Part shown: positions 1 through 7,531 of the stretch, piece after piece
How positions within the stretch are numbered: position 1 is the first letter of the stretch
Layout of the letters: every line of letters starts with the position of its first letter
Assembly: GCA_016840645.1 (NCBI GenBank)
Contig: JAEORY010000041.1
Span: forward strand, 1-15,099
Reading direction: 5' to 3'
Length of the DNA: 15,099 nt
Source: Candidatus Borrarchaeota archaeon
GTDB taxonomy: Archaea > Asgardarchaeota > Sifarchaeia > Borrarchaeales > Borrarchaeaceae
Notes under the pieces: generated by a model
Told to the model about the DNA's origin: nothing
Databases searched by the model: none
The model's input: the letters and a program-made list of their open reading frames with translations, nothing else
Translations under genes and position numbers: made by a program

Positions 1-1437
1 GGGCTGTGTGCTCGTCACCGAGTGCAACACATGCCTCAACACTACTGTTTTTTTAAATATTTCGGCAGTCTTGAAGGAGGTTATCCCGCAATGCTTGAAG
101 AGGTCATGGATCATCGACCATTTACGGTAAGGACTGCCCTGTTTCACACGGGGCTTGATGAACTCCCCGACGTGTGAGAGCACCCAATCGTAGACGGCTG
201 GAAATGCTTCCTTAAATCCTAGACCTCTCCGAGCTATTACATAACTTGCTAAATGATGTACCGTCAAATTATGTAATCGTGAATATTTGTATTTCCCGAT
301 GAGGGAGGTATATCCGGCAAAGACTTTTCGGAAGGACACACCGCGTTTTTTGCACTTTCTCTCTAACAGTTGCAAGGCGGTAGTCTTTAAATTGCTCAAT
401 TTTCGGTTGCGCTTTTTATTGTATGAAAAGTCTTGGTCGAATTGTAAGTCCTCGACCACAATGCCTTTGCCCTTATTGATGCAATAGTTGACGATTTTAT
501 CCATCTTGTAGGAGATATAATCCTGCCGTTTATCAGTTCGATAACTGTGCAGGTTACCAAACGAAATGCTATGATAGGAGAGTAAATTACCAGTTATATC
601 CACATTGGTGAGGGCAACAAAATTATAATTAAAATCTATGCCGATGGCGCCATGTTCGTAGCCATAACGTGGTGCGGGTCCTGGGATGTCATAGGACACA
701 TGGACAAAGTAACGTACTTCTCCCATGAAGAACTTTCTCTTTACAGTTACTGTATATTTATCTGCATTAAGGACTTCCTGAAACCATTTCTCCTGCACAT
801 GGTTGACAGACAGGGGAATGATCAGCCATTTGCGTCCTTTTTGCGTGGAAAAGGTGCGTAGTTTGACCGTTTTATCGGATAAAACCTTGATGTTCACGTT
901 TTTCAATCCGTATTGTTTCTTTCCGATACACCTGAAGGAAGAAGCCCTCCGTATCCTGAACTCTTCCTTAGTTATGTTACCGAGTATGCGGTCTCTAAAT
1001 AATTTATTAGTGCCGAATACCACAGGTTCAAGGCGTAAAGTGTGTAGTTTCGCCATTATTGAGGATCTGCGGGCGTATAAGCCTTTTAGTCGTCGGTCAT
1101 GCTTATTCTGTTCCTTTATTTTGTTGATTTTCTTAGTAATGGTTTTTAGTTGTTTGGTCATGTAGTTCCGTCGTTTTTCCAGCCATGTTTTCTGTGATTC
1201 CAGTTTCGCCTTATTCTCAATTAGGATGGTGTTAACATAGGCGTTATTGTGACATAGACTCATCAAACATTGCTGTATAGTTTGTACTTTACCAAATCGT
1301 GCTGCCATGTAGTCCTCGCCATGAAACAACAGATTATAGCCAATACGTTTCACGCGATTATAGATGGTGAAAATTTCATGGAGTTTGCGTTCCTGTCGTT
1401 TGTCGGGATAGATCCTGAATTTTGCTGTGTGAATCAT
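1..1437 (-). CDS. TnpB-related transposon protein (IS200/IS605 accessory type), C-terminus cut by window edge
   Basis: An uninterrupted frame of 479 codons reads from ATG at 1437 to the left edge with no stop. The N-terminal half (about residues 75-130) is Lys/Arg-rich and helical. RuvC-like motifs follow: GAIGIDFN with Asp268 (RuvC-I) and GIVVEDLQF with Glu329 (RuvC-II). The segment at about 375-408 (AGYTSLIGKYKYSR, then VIARRGLGF) is the signature I associate with the 'TnpB-related accessory protein' branch, not classical TnpB. The usual CxxC zinc ribbon between RuvC-II and RuvC-III is absent. The canonical Asp-x-Asn-Ala-Ala of RuvC-III is not visible: the matching stretch reads LTVHHLASYV. 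Family membership is a recognition call. Whether the protein still cuts DNA is open. The start overlaps the stop of the upstream small frame (TAATG), implying translational coupling. Confidence 0.75.
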   Translation of the reverse strand, partial: MIHTAKFRIYPDKRQERKLHEIFTIYNRVKRIGYNLLFHGEDYMAARFGKVQTIQQCLMSLCHNNAYVNTILIENKAKLESQKTWLEKRRNYMTKQLKTITKKINKIKEQNKHDRRLKGLYARRSSIMAKLHTLRLEPVVFGTNKLFRDRILGNITKEEFRIRRASSFRCIGKKQYGLKNVNIKVLSDKTVKLRTFSTQKGRKWLIIPLSVNHVQEKWFQEVLNADKYTVTVKRKFFMGEVRYFVHVSYDIPGPAPRYGYEHGAIGIDFNYNFVALTNVDITGNLLSYHSISFGNLHSYRTDKRQDYISYKMDKIVNYCINKGKGIVVEDLQFDQDFSYNKKRNRKLSNLKTTALQLLERKCKKRGVSFRKVFAGYTSLIGKYKYSRLHNLTVHHLASYVIARRGLGFKEAFPAVYDWVLSHVGEFIKPRVKQGSPYRKWSMIHDLFKHCGITSFKTAEIFKKTVVLRHVLHSVTSTQP

Positions 1438-1568
1438 TAGGCGGTATCCCCCTGCCCCTTACCTTCCAGTTCTTTTAATTGTGCTTGGAGTGCTTCAACT
1501 TTCTACTTTCTCACAACCAGTTCTGACAGTAAGTCGTCAATGAGTTCAGTAAGATACTCAATTTCCAT
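1437..1568 (-). pseudogene. Small coiled-coil ORF upstream of tnpB, split by an in-frame TAG
   Basis: Reading minus from ATG 1568 gives MEIEYLTELIDDLLSELVVRK, then TAG at 1505-1503, then KVEALQAQLKELEGKGQGDTA and TAA at 1439-1437. Ignoring the TAG it is 43 codons of acidic, Leu-rich heptad-like helix, and its final TAA overlaps the tnpB ATG as TAATG. Coding character on both sides of the TAG, and the precise stop/start overlap, suggest one gene. The TAG could be a nonsense change (for example from CAG), a sequencing error, or a read-through or pyrrolysine codon. No SECIS-like or PYLIS-like argument can be made here. The function is unknown; short coiled-coil proteins sit in front of some tnpB genes. 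Confidence 0.45.
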
Positions 1569-1872
1569 TCTAAGTGCCCTTGTTTTGTTTGAATAAAGTA
1601 ACCTTTCAAGCAACACTATAAGAATTTTATAATTTAGACGCAACTGTCATTTTAAAGATTAGTGAAAACAATCCTCATAGTATTTTGCAATATTTATAAC
1701 GAACATTCAGGTGACAAAATCGAATGCCATTTAAAGATTGAAGGAAACTATTAATAGAGAACTTCGAGAAATCGAGAATAATTATTATAATGATTAAACA
1801 TTATCCACTGCTCACTGAAAAAGGCTAACAAAGCGTCTTCAAGACCAAAAGGCATTATAAGAGAGGTTAAGT
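1569..1872. other. AT-rich intergenic region before hdrA
   Basis: There is no gene here. A 10-bp direct repeat, TTTAAAGATT, occurs at 1651-1660 and 1730-1739. TATA-like stretches are tatttataac (1691-1700) and ttattataatg (about 1781-1791); the latter is the better-placed candidate for an hdrA promoter, leaving a leader of roughly 60 bases. A Shine-Dalgarno-like GAGAGGT (1861-1867) stands 5 bases before the hdrA ATG. The left end of the IS element probably lies within this stretch but I cannot delimit it. Confidence 0.4.
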
Positions 1873-4239
1873 ATGAAAGCGGATCCAAAAGTTGGAGTGT
1901 TCATTTGTCATTGCGGTAAGAATATAGCTGAGGTCATAAATATCAAGGAAGTTGTAGATCATTTCACGAATAAGGGCATCTTTATTAAAGCGGATACGTT
2001 TCTGTGTGCAGATCCTGGACTGAAGTTAATACAAGAGGAAATTATGGCGAATCAACTCGACAAAGTTGTAATAGCAGCATGTACACCAAATCTACATGAA
2101 TCTCTCTTCAGAAAGACGCTAGAAGCCGTTGGTCTTAACCCTTATCTATTAGAAATAGTAAACATTCGAGAACAAGATTCATGGGTTCATGCACATGACC
2201 CCGAAAGAGCGACACAAAAGACTATTGATTTAATAGCCATGGGTATTGCAAAAGCAACCTTATTGCAACCCTTTTCAAAGATTAAGATTCCCGTTGAAAA
2301 TGAGTTTTTGATTATTGGAGGAGGCGTCGCAGGGATACGAGCAGCGTTGGATTTGGCGGATCTCGGACATAAAGTGCATCTAATTGAGAAAGAGCCGACC
2401 ATCGGTGGCCATATGGCAATGTTCGATAAAGTCTTTCCAACTAATGATTGCTCGATCTGTATTCTTGCCCCACTAATGGTTGAAGTTTACCAGCATCCAA
2501 ATATTGAGTTGTATACCAACTCTGAGGTATTGGAGGTAAGGGGAGGCATAGGGAATTTTAGCGTGAAAATCAGAAAAAATCCCATTTATGTGGATCCAGA
2601 CGAATGTACTGGCTGTGGAGATTGTGTCCCAAATTGTCCTGTCGAAGTCCCCAATGAATTTGATCTAAAGTTAGGTGTGCGGAAGGCTATATATATTCCA
2701 TTTCCTCAAGCAGTCCCATTTATCTACAAAATTGATCCTGACAGTTGCATAGGCTGTCGTAATTGCGAAGCTTATTGCGAGAGGAACGCGATCCGATTTG
2801 ACCAAAAACCAAAGACCTTCGATGTGAAAGTTGGTGCGGTAATAGTTGCCACGGGTTATGAGCCTTTTGATGCACATAAAATCCCAGAATTTGGATATAG
2901 TAGATATACCAACGTTTTAACATCTTTAGAATTAGAAAGAATGCTTAGTCCTTCTGGACCCACAGAAGGAGATATCATTCGACCTTCCGATGGTCAACCA
3001 CCAAAAACTGTAGTCTTTGTACAATGTGTGGGCTCACGTGACAAGAATACGAATGAATATTGCTCACAAGTTTGCTGCATGTATGCATTGAAACAAACAA
3101 ATTCGATAATAGAGCGCTTAGGAGACTCTGTAAAGATATACATCTGCTACATAGATATCAGGGCATTCGGAAAACGCTATGAAGAATTTTATCAGACTAT
3201 GAGAGAAAAAGGAGTCATATTTGTTCGTGGACAACCTTCTGAGATTCAAGAGCTACCAAATAATAAGGTACTTACATTAAACGTATATGATACTGATATT
3301 GGAAAACATCTTCAAGTGGAGGCAGATATGGTTGTCTTATCGGTTGGACTTACTCCTCCAAAAGATACTGAACGGTTAAGTAAAATTCTTGGCATCCCTC
3401 GAAGTGAAGATGGTTTTTATTTAGAAGGACATCCCAAACTCCGACCAATTGACTCACAAATACCAGGTTTTTATGTTGTCGGATGTGCCCATTCTCCAAA
3501 ATCTATAGAAAGTTCAACAACACAAGCAAGCGCAGCAGCACTTAAAGCAACAATTTTAGCTCAAGGAGAAGTGGAATTAGATCCATTTGTGCCTGTTATA
3601 GATCCGGATTTGTGTTTTGCTTGTAAAATCTGTGAACATGTCTGTGACTATGGTGCAATAAAAGTGAATTCAGATAAAAGTATTGAAGTTGACGAAGTTG
3701 CTTGCAGAGGATGTGGCGCATGCGCCGCTGCCTGTGCAACAGGGGCACTTCAGATAAGAAACTTCACTGATCAACAAATACTCGCCCAGGTTGATGCGGC
3801 TCTTGAAAATAAAAGTGAATTTCCTCTGATAGTTGGTTTCTTATGCAACTGGTGCGCCTACGCAGCCGCGGATAACGCTGGAATCTCAAGAGCACATTAT
3901 CCAACAAACATTCGCGTTATTCGAGTGATGTGTTCAGCCAGAGTAAGCCCGATCTTTGTTCTCGAAGCGCTAAAAAAGGGTGCGGACGGCGTCTTGGTCA
4001 TGGGATGTTATCGTGGAGATTGTCATTATAACACGGGCTTTATGAAAGCCGAGAGACGGATTAATGCGCTTAAAGAAATTTTAGAAGTAGTAGGTATAAA
4101 TTCAAAACGCGTGAAAATTGTGAGCGTATCTGCAAGTGAAGGCAAAAAACTTTCAAAATTAATAAGAGAGTTTGTGGATGAAATTGAGCAACTTAAGCCA
4201 GTTGGCTCCGAATTAGTGCCAGAAATGAGAACTAGGTGA
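1873..4239 (+). CDS. hdrA: HdrA-MvhD fusion: heterodisulfide reductase-type iron-sulfur flavoprotein
   Basis: This 788-aa protein is the flavin and iron-sulfur hub of Hdr-type complexes; the FAD is the site of electron bifurcation in characterised HdrA. Visible order: an N-terminal Cys-bearing domain (CHCG, Cys12/14, Cys45, Cys70); an FAD Rossmann motif GGGVAGIRAA (149-158); Cys193/196; two [4Fe-4S] motifs (Cys245-248-251-255 and Cys292-295-298-302); Cys385 and Cys397/401/402; then two more ferredoxin motifs (Cys581-584-587-591 and Cys611-614-617-621). A complete MvhD domain follows from about 650 (FLCNWCAYAAADNAG, Cys658/661, Cys687, and MGCYRGDCHYNTG with Cys712 and Cys717). HdrA fused to MvhD is known from Methanosarcina HdrA2 and many uncultivated archaea. 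The ATG has a GAGAGGT Shine-Dalgarno 5 bases upstream. Its stop lies 5 bases before the next gene's ATG. No HdrB or HdrC gene is adjacent, so its electron-accepting partner is not known. Confidence 0.93.
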   Translation: MKADPKVGVFICHCGKNIAEVINIKEVVDHFTNKGIFIKADTFLCADPGLKLIQEEIMANQLDKVVIAACTPNLHESLFRKTLEAVGLNPYLLEIVNIREQDSWVHAHDPERATQKTIDLIAMGIAKATLLQPFSKIKIPVENEFLIIGGGVAGIRAALDLADLGHKVHLIEKEPTIGGHMAMFDKVFPTNDCSICILAPLMVEVYQHPNIELYTNSEVLEVRGGIGNFSVKIRKNPIYVDPDECTGCGDCVPNCPVEVPNEFDLKLGVRKAIYIPFPQAVPFIYKIDPDSCIGCRNCEAYCERNAIRFDQKPKTFDVKVGAVIVATGYEPFDAHKIPEFGYSRYTNVLTSLELERMLSPSGPTEGDIIRPSDGQPPKTVVFVQCVGSRDKNTNEYCSQVCCMYALKQTNSIIERLGDSVKIYICYIDIRAFGKRYEEFYQTMREKGVIFVRGQPSEIQELPNNKVLTLNVYDTDIGKHLQVEADMVVLSVGLTPPKDTERLSKILGIPRSEDGFYLEGHPKLRPIDSQIPGFYVVGCAHSPKSIESSTTQASAAALKATILAQGEVELDPFVPVIDPDLCFACKICEHVCDYGAIKVNSDKSIEVDEVACRGCGACAAACATGALQIRNFTDQQILAQVDAALENKSEFPLIVGFLCNWCAYAAADNAGISRAHYPTNIRVIRVMCSARVSPIFVLEALKKGADGVLVMGCYRGDCHYNTGFMKAERRINALKEILEVVGINSKRVKIVSVSASEGKKLSKLIREFVDEIEQLKPVGSELVPEMRTR

Positions 4240-4244
4240 TATTT

Positions 4245-5162
4245 ATGGGCACAGATTCACCAGAAATTGATATGGATGTAACAGAAGAAGAAATGGAATA
4301 CAAATGGAAACATCTACGGACTGACGATAAGAAGAAAACCAAAAATCTAGAGCTAAAAATTGAAAAATGCATAGGCTGTGAATTATGTAAGATTGTTTGT
4401 CCAGTCGACGCCATAGAGATGGGGCCTGTAGCAGAGGTAGCTACGGGAGAGTTTGAGAGAGGAACCGTTCCCCTAATCATGATCGACCAAGATAAATGTG
4501 TGTTCTGTGGTTTATGTGCGATAATCTGTCCTGAAGACGCTCTTGAATGTAAGTTCGATGAAGAAACTATTGATGACTTAGATTATCCCAAAGTGATGAA
4601 AGACTCCAAATTCCTTGAGGGCACTATAGCGGTATATAATCTTGAAAAATGTGATCCATCGGCATGTAAAGCGTGTATAAACATTTGCCCGGATGAATGT
4701 TGGTACATTCCAAAGGATATCGAGGAAAAAACAGGGGATAAAATTAGAGTCAAAGAAGATGACTGCAACTATTGCGGTGCCTGTGTCAATGCCTGTCCTG
4801 AAAAACTGATTGAAGTAAAACGAACCAAAGTGAAGTATACGGAGATACCAGATGTGCCATGGATGAATGCTTGGAAAGAGGCCTTTGAGAAGTTAATAGG
4901 AGAGACAAAAGAGATTGATTTATCACGGGTAATTGAATACAAGAAAGAAGAAAAGCCATTAGTTAAAAAACCGCCAGAAGAAATACCAGAAATACCAAAA
5001 GAATGTAAAAAGTTGTTAAAAGAGAAAATTGAAGAGATAGAGAAGCATTTGCAAAGCAGGAAAGGCATTAAAATACGTCATTTTACCGAAAAGGGAGACA
5101 CAGAAAAAGTACTAAATTCGTTTTTAAGGAGTAAAAAGAAGTTAAACACTGAAAAAGACTAA
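4245..5162 (+). CDS. Polyferredoxin with four [4Fe-4S] clusters, FwdF-like
   Basis: This 305-aa soluble ferredoxin has four Cys motifs: Cys42-45-48-52, Cys85-88-91-95, Cys136-141-144-148 (the variant CX4CX2CX3C spacing) and Cys174-177-180-184. Such proteins pass electrons between modules of formylmethanofuran dehydrogenase and Hdr complexes. Methanogen FwdF carries eight clusters, so this is a half-size relative. A charged Lys/Glu tail (about 210-305), probably partly helical, has no cluster. I chose ATG 4245 because AGGTGAT (4234-4240) sits 4 bases before it and overlaps the hdrA stop. A GTG at 4236 would lie inside that Shine-Dalgarno. The tight spacing to hdrA indicates an operon and a physical partnership (inference). 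The protein could equally serve another ferredoxin-linked enzyme. Confidence 0.82.
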   Translation: MGTDSPEIDMDVTEEEMEYKWKHLRTDDKKKTKNLELKIEKCIGCELCKIVCPVDAIEMGPVAEVATGEFERGTVPLIMIDQDKCVFCGLCAIICPEDALECKFDEETIDDLDYPKVMKDSKFLEGTIAVYNLEKCDPSACKACINICPDECWYIPKDIEEKTGDKIRVKEDDCNYCGACVNACPEKLIEVKRTKVKYTEIPDVPWMNAWKEAFEKLIGETKEIDLSRVIEYKKEEKPLVKKPPEEIPEIPKECKKLLKEKIEEIEKHLQSRKGIKIRHFTEKGDTEKVLNSFLRSKKKLNTEKD

Positions 5163-5198
5163 GAAGTGCAGTTCTGAGATCATAGATACAAATATCAG

Positions 5199-6869
5199 TT
5201 ATAGGTTGCTCTGTATCATTATTTTTTCCGAGTTCTTGAGGTAGGAAGAATCCACATACAAATTGGGCGTATTTATTGAAGAATAGCGCTCTAATTTACG
5301 CTCCAGGTTTTCTAACGTCTTGTTTCCTAAGTCTTCATTAACCTTTGCATCCACCCAGAGCGTTGATCCTGTGAAAACATTTGGATCTATTATTCTCTTT
5401 TTTATGATTGGATTGCCTTGTTTTATGACATATTCGGCATGTGAAAACGCCTTTTCTAATAATTTGTACTCCTTAGAGGGATCATTGGCTTTTGGATCAA
5501 AATTATATACAACTACATCAGCAACGGCACCGATTCCTAAGTGACCTCTTTGTATATCGAGACCTAATGACTTCGCTTGGCTAGCACGAGTGATTATAGC
5601 AATTTCATGAAGTGAATATTCACGTTCAAGGTGTGGGAGTATCGCATTATTCTGAACATCAGGATGAAGCGTGTCGACTATCTCATCTCTAGCGAGTTTA
5701 CTTATCAGCCAACTAATAACCTTCGGATAATCAGTCACTAGACCCATATTAGGATGATCTGTTGATAGCTGAACCTGCCAAGGATTAGTCACTTGCAACG
5801 CAATTTCAAGTCCTATGGTCCATTTTATGGCATCAATATAGTGTTCAGGAGAGAAATTAAGGGTAATTGCTCCAAAATTCCCTTCTAACTCGATATTATT
5901 GCTTATCCATCGACTATTTGCCATTTTTGCAAGATAATAGGTATAAGCACCATCTGGAAAAATAGCAGTTGATGTATGAAACGTAATTTGGCCAATATCA
6001 AGTTCAACCTGCTCATGCGTATTAACATAATCTACTATAGTTTGGCTTTTTGATTCAAAATTTTCCCAGTCCTGGCCTCCGTAACTGTGAAGTTGGGCAT
6101 GAGCAATATGAATTAATTGATTACGGCGTACCTGACTGCTTTTTTCAATATCTTGAATAGATTCCAACGTTTCTATTGTTGTATCTATATTACCAGGACG
6201 CCCTGCCTGGTTTGGATGAATGTGTATAGAATGTGGCAAATTTAGCAATTCATTGACTCTTACAAGACCTGTAACAATATCAAGTGGATTTAAATCATAG
6301 CCTAAAATTTGTTTTTCGAGCGAATCTGTGTCTTTTCCCCAAGCCCACATTTCGGCCCCGCCAGGATTTGCTAGCTTTAATCCATATCCTTTAACTGATT
6401 TAAGAAGCCAAGAAAGATAAGCGGCACATTCTTCGATTCTATCCTTTTTTAGAAAATCCATCACATGAGAATCTGATCCAACAAGAACTAAAAATGCCTT
6501 ATCAATAAAAGGGATATCTTGAAATTCTAAATGTGTGTGCCTTGCTAAGTGAGCGGCAACTGCAGCCTCAATGAATAGCGTATATCCTTGTTTAATATAT
6601 TCTTGACCAATCTGAGAGGTTGTATAAAGAGGCTGTGAAGGTGGTTTTGTAAACATCCGTCCAAAATTTACAGTTTGAGAACTTATATGCGTATGAATAT
6701 CTATCGCACCGGGCATGACAATCATATTCGATGCGTCTATGACTTCAGCGTCTGCAGATGCTTTTTCTACTATTTTCCGATCTTTAATTGAAATATCTAA
6801 AGTTTCTCCATTGATATTATTTATAGGATCATAAACATATCCGTTCTTAATTAGTATAGAATCTGCCAT
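5199..6869 (-). CDS. fwdA: Formylmethanofuran dehydrogenase subunit A (amidohydrolase)
   Basis: FwdA is the zinc-dependent amidohydrolase subunit that condenses formate, delivered through an internal tunnel, with methanofuran to give formylmethanofuran, the first step of CO2 reduction on C1 carriers. With the start at 6869 the protein is 556 aa, close to the usual size. Seen: HTH metal ligands His59 and His61 in GAIDIHTHISS; Lys165 in GYGLKLANPGG, matching the carboxylated Lys; LPHSIHIHPNQ (about 211-221) with further His ligands; and Asp371 in LSTDHPN. A longer frame reaches 6959, but its first 30 codons fall mostly inside the inserted element and do not resemble the family. An AAGGTAGG-like Shine-Dalgarno (6886-6879) precedes ATG 6869. 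The gene was originally 25 bases behind fwdD and is now 214 bases away because of the insertion. It converges with the polyferredoxin gene. Confidence 0.93.
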   Translation of the reverse strand: MADSILIKNGYVYDPINNINGETLDISIKDRKIVEKASADAEVIDASNMIVMPGAIDIHTHISSQTVNFGRMFTKPPSQPLYTTSQIGQEYIKQGYTLFIEAAVAAHLARHTHLEFQDIPFIDKAFLVLVGSDSHVMDFLKKDRIEECAAYLSWLLKSVKGYGLKLANPGGAEMWAWGKDTDSLEKQILGYDLNPLDIVTGLVRVNELLNLPHSIHIHPNQAGRPGNIDTTIETLESIQDIEKSSQVRRNQLIHIAHAQLHSYGGQDWENFESKSQTIVDYVNTHEQVELDIGQITFHTSTAIFPDGAYTYYLAKMANSRWISNNIELEGNFGAITLNFSPEHYIDAIKWTIGLEIALQVTNPWQVQLSTDHPNMGLVTDYPKVISWLISKLARDEIVDTLHPDVQNNAILPHLEREYSLHEIAIITRASQAKSLGLDIQRGHLGIGAVADVVVYNFDPKANDPSKEYKLLEKAFSHAEYVIKQGNPIIKKRIIDPNVFTGSTLWVDAKVNEDLGNKTLENLERKLERYSSINTPNLYVDSSYLKNSEKIMIQSNL

Positions 6870-6898
6870 GTCAGTGTACCTACCTTCGGGGCTTTTAC

Positions 6899-7087
6899 AG
6901 GAAGGAAAGCAAGAAAGCACCACAGCTTCAGCGTGGTGTTTATATAGTGTATAGGTCATACTCTTTATGAGTACCTACGGGGCGTAGGGATGTTAAGCCT
7001 GTGGAGATAAGACCTCCGTAACCCGCCAGGGAATCGAGTCTGTCGTTGAAGCAGGAAGCCTCAAAGCTTTAGCACGAGGTAGCTCAC
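6899..7087 (+). mobile_element. Non-autonomous IS200/IS605-like element (PATE/MITE type) between fwdD and fwdA
   Basis: This stretch has no coding capacity but both end types of the IS200/IS605 family. Left: TTAC (6895-6898) as target, then about 19 bases, then a hairpin CACCAC/GTGGTG (6918-6923 with 6933-6938) with an AGCTTCAGC loop and a bulged A, preceded by AAAG as in IS608. Right: GAAGCAGGAA, then a CCTC/GAGG hairpin (7059-7062 with 7076-7079) with an AGCTTTAGC core, ending in TCAC (7084-7087). Removing 6899-7087 joins TTAC to the fwdD codons and restores fwdD ...AGC ATG TAA with fwdA starting 25 bases on, which is a normal operon junction. That reconstruction strongly supports both boundaries. 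The family makes no target duplication, and none is seen. Confidence 0.75.
6957..7087 (+). ncRNA. Candidate omega-RNA-like structured segment at the element's right end
   Basis: Successive short hairpins can be read: TACTC/GAGTA (6959-6963 with 6969-6973), CCTAC/GTAGG (6974-6978 with 6984-6988), GGAG/CTCC (7003-7006 with 7014-7017) and the terminal CCTC/GAGG hairpin (7059-7079). In tnpB elements the omega-RNA is transcribed through the right end and its guide is whatever lies just beyond it. Here that would be the antisense of the fwdD 3' end, starting at 7088. No promoter was identified, and expression is unproven. Confidence 0.3.
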
Positions 7088-7482
7088 ATGCTTGTGAGAT
7101 GCTGTATGTCATCTGGCGATTCATCCGTCGATTCGATCGTTGCAGGAATATTCTTCAAAAGAGGAATTCCATTACTTTGAATTGAATTTCCCGTCGTCAT
7201 ATTAGCCCAGAGACCAACAGGAATTAATGCGATGCCTTCCTTAGTTTCTCCTGACTCTTTTACTTTCACAACTACTTCACCATATTTCGTACGTATCTTA
7301 ACAGGTTTATTATTTTCTACACTTAATTTTTTCATATCTTCTGTGTGTAACAACACGATTGCGGCTTGATCGAAGTATTCTTTGCTTTCTTTATCGGAAT
7401 CAGCACTTTTACCTTGCTCTATGGTTCGTACGGTGGTCAACAAAACATCAATCTCTGTTGTAATCATTTTGAAAAAACTCAT
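7084..7482 (-). CDS. fwdD: Formylmethanofuran dehydrogenase subunit D (molybdopterin dinucleotide-binding)
   Basis: This 132-aa protein corresponds to the C-terminal MoPterin-binding domain that in formate-dehydrogenase relatives is fused to the large subunit. Together with FwdB it holds the tungsten- or molybdenum-pterin that reduces CO2 to formate. Family features seen: LLTTVRTIEQGKS near the N-terminus, AIVLLHTEDMKKL, VKIRTKYGEVVVKV, LIPVGLWANM (about 87-95) and GIPLLKNIPATIE near the C-terminus. A TTG at 7488 could also start, but GAGGGA (7494-7489) is 6 bases from ATG 7482 and only touching the TTG, so ATG is preferred. The stop TGA (7086-7084) is contributed by the inserted element; the ancestral stop was TAA at the same codon. 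It lies 49 bases downstream of the C_GCAxxG gene. fwdB and fwdC are not in the window. Confidence 0.88.
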   Translation of the reverse strand: MSFFKMITTEIDVLLTTVRTIEQGKSADSDKESKEYFDQAAIVLLHTEDMKKLSVENNKPVKIRTKYGEVVVKVKESGETKEGIALIPVGLWANMTTGNSIQSNGIPLLKNIPATIESTDESPDDIQHLTSM

Positions 7483-7531
7483 TGTCAATCCCTCAATTAT
7501 GGCAATAGGCTGTTAATCCTTTTTCGAGAAA

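Larger units (their letters stand above)
1..1568 (-). mobile_element. IS200/IS605-type element, 5' part (right end beyond window)
   Basis: This minus-strand unit has a short coiled-coil frame overlapping a TnpB-related gene. The gene runs off the left edge, so the right end and any omega-RNA region lie outside the window. No tnpA (HUH Tyr transposase) is present on the visible side, which fits a tnpB-only element. I could not find a convincing left-end hairpin in 1570-1700, so the right-hand limit given here is simply the start of the first reading frame. The element is richer in GC than the following 300 bases. No terminal repeats were seen. Confidence 0.6.

Noticed and set aside
803..1165. 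Plus-strand open frame of 120 codons
   Set aside because: It is antisense to the TnpB-related gene, which is open for 479 codons and has recognisable RuvC motifs; the plus frame has no sensible composition or ribosome binding site.
4236..4244. GTG start for the polyferredoxin gene
   Set aside because: It lies inside the AGGTGAT Shine-Dalgarno and overlaps the hdrA stop; ATG 4245 is correctly spaced.
6870..6959. N-terminal 30-codon extension of FwdA
   Set aside because: It is read mostly through the inserted element's left end and lacks family similarity; ATG 6869 starts the usual FwdA N-terminus.
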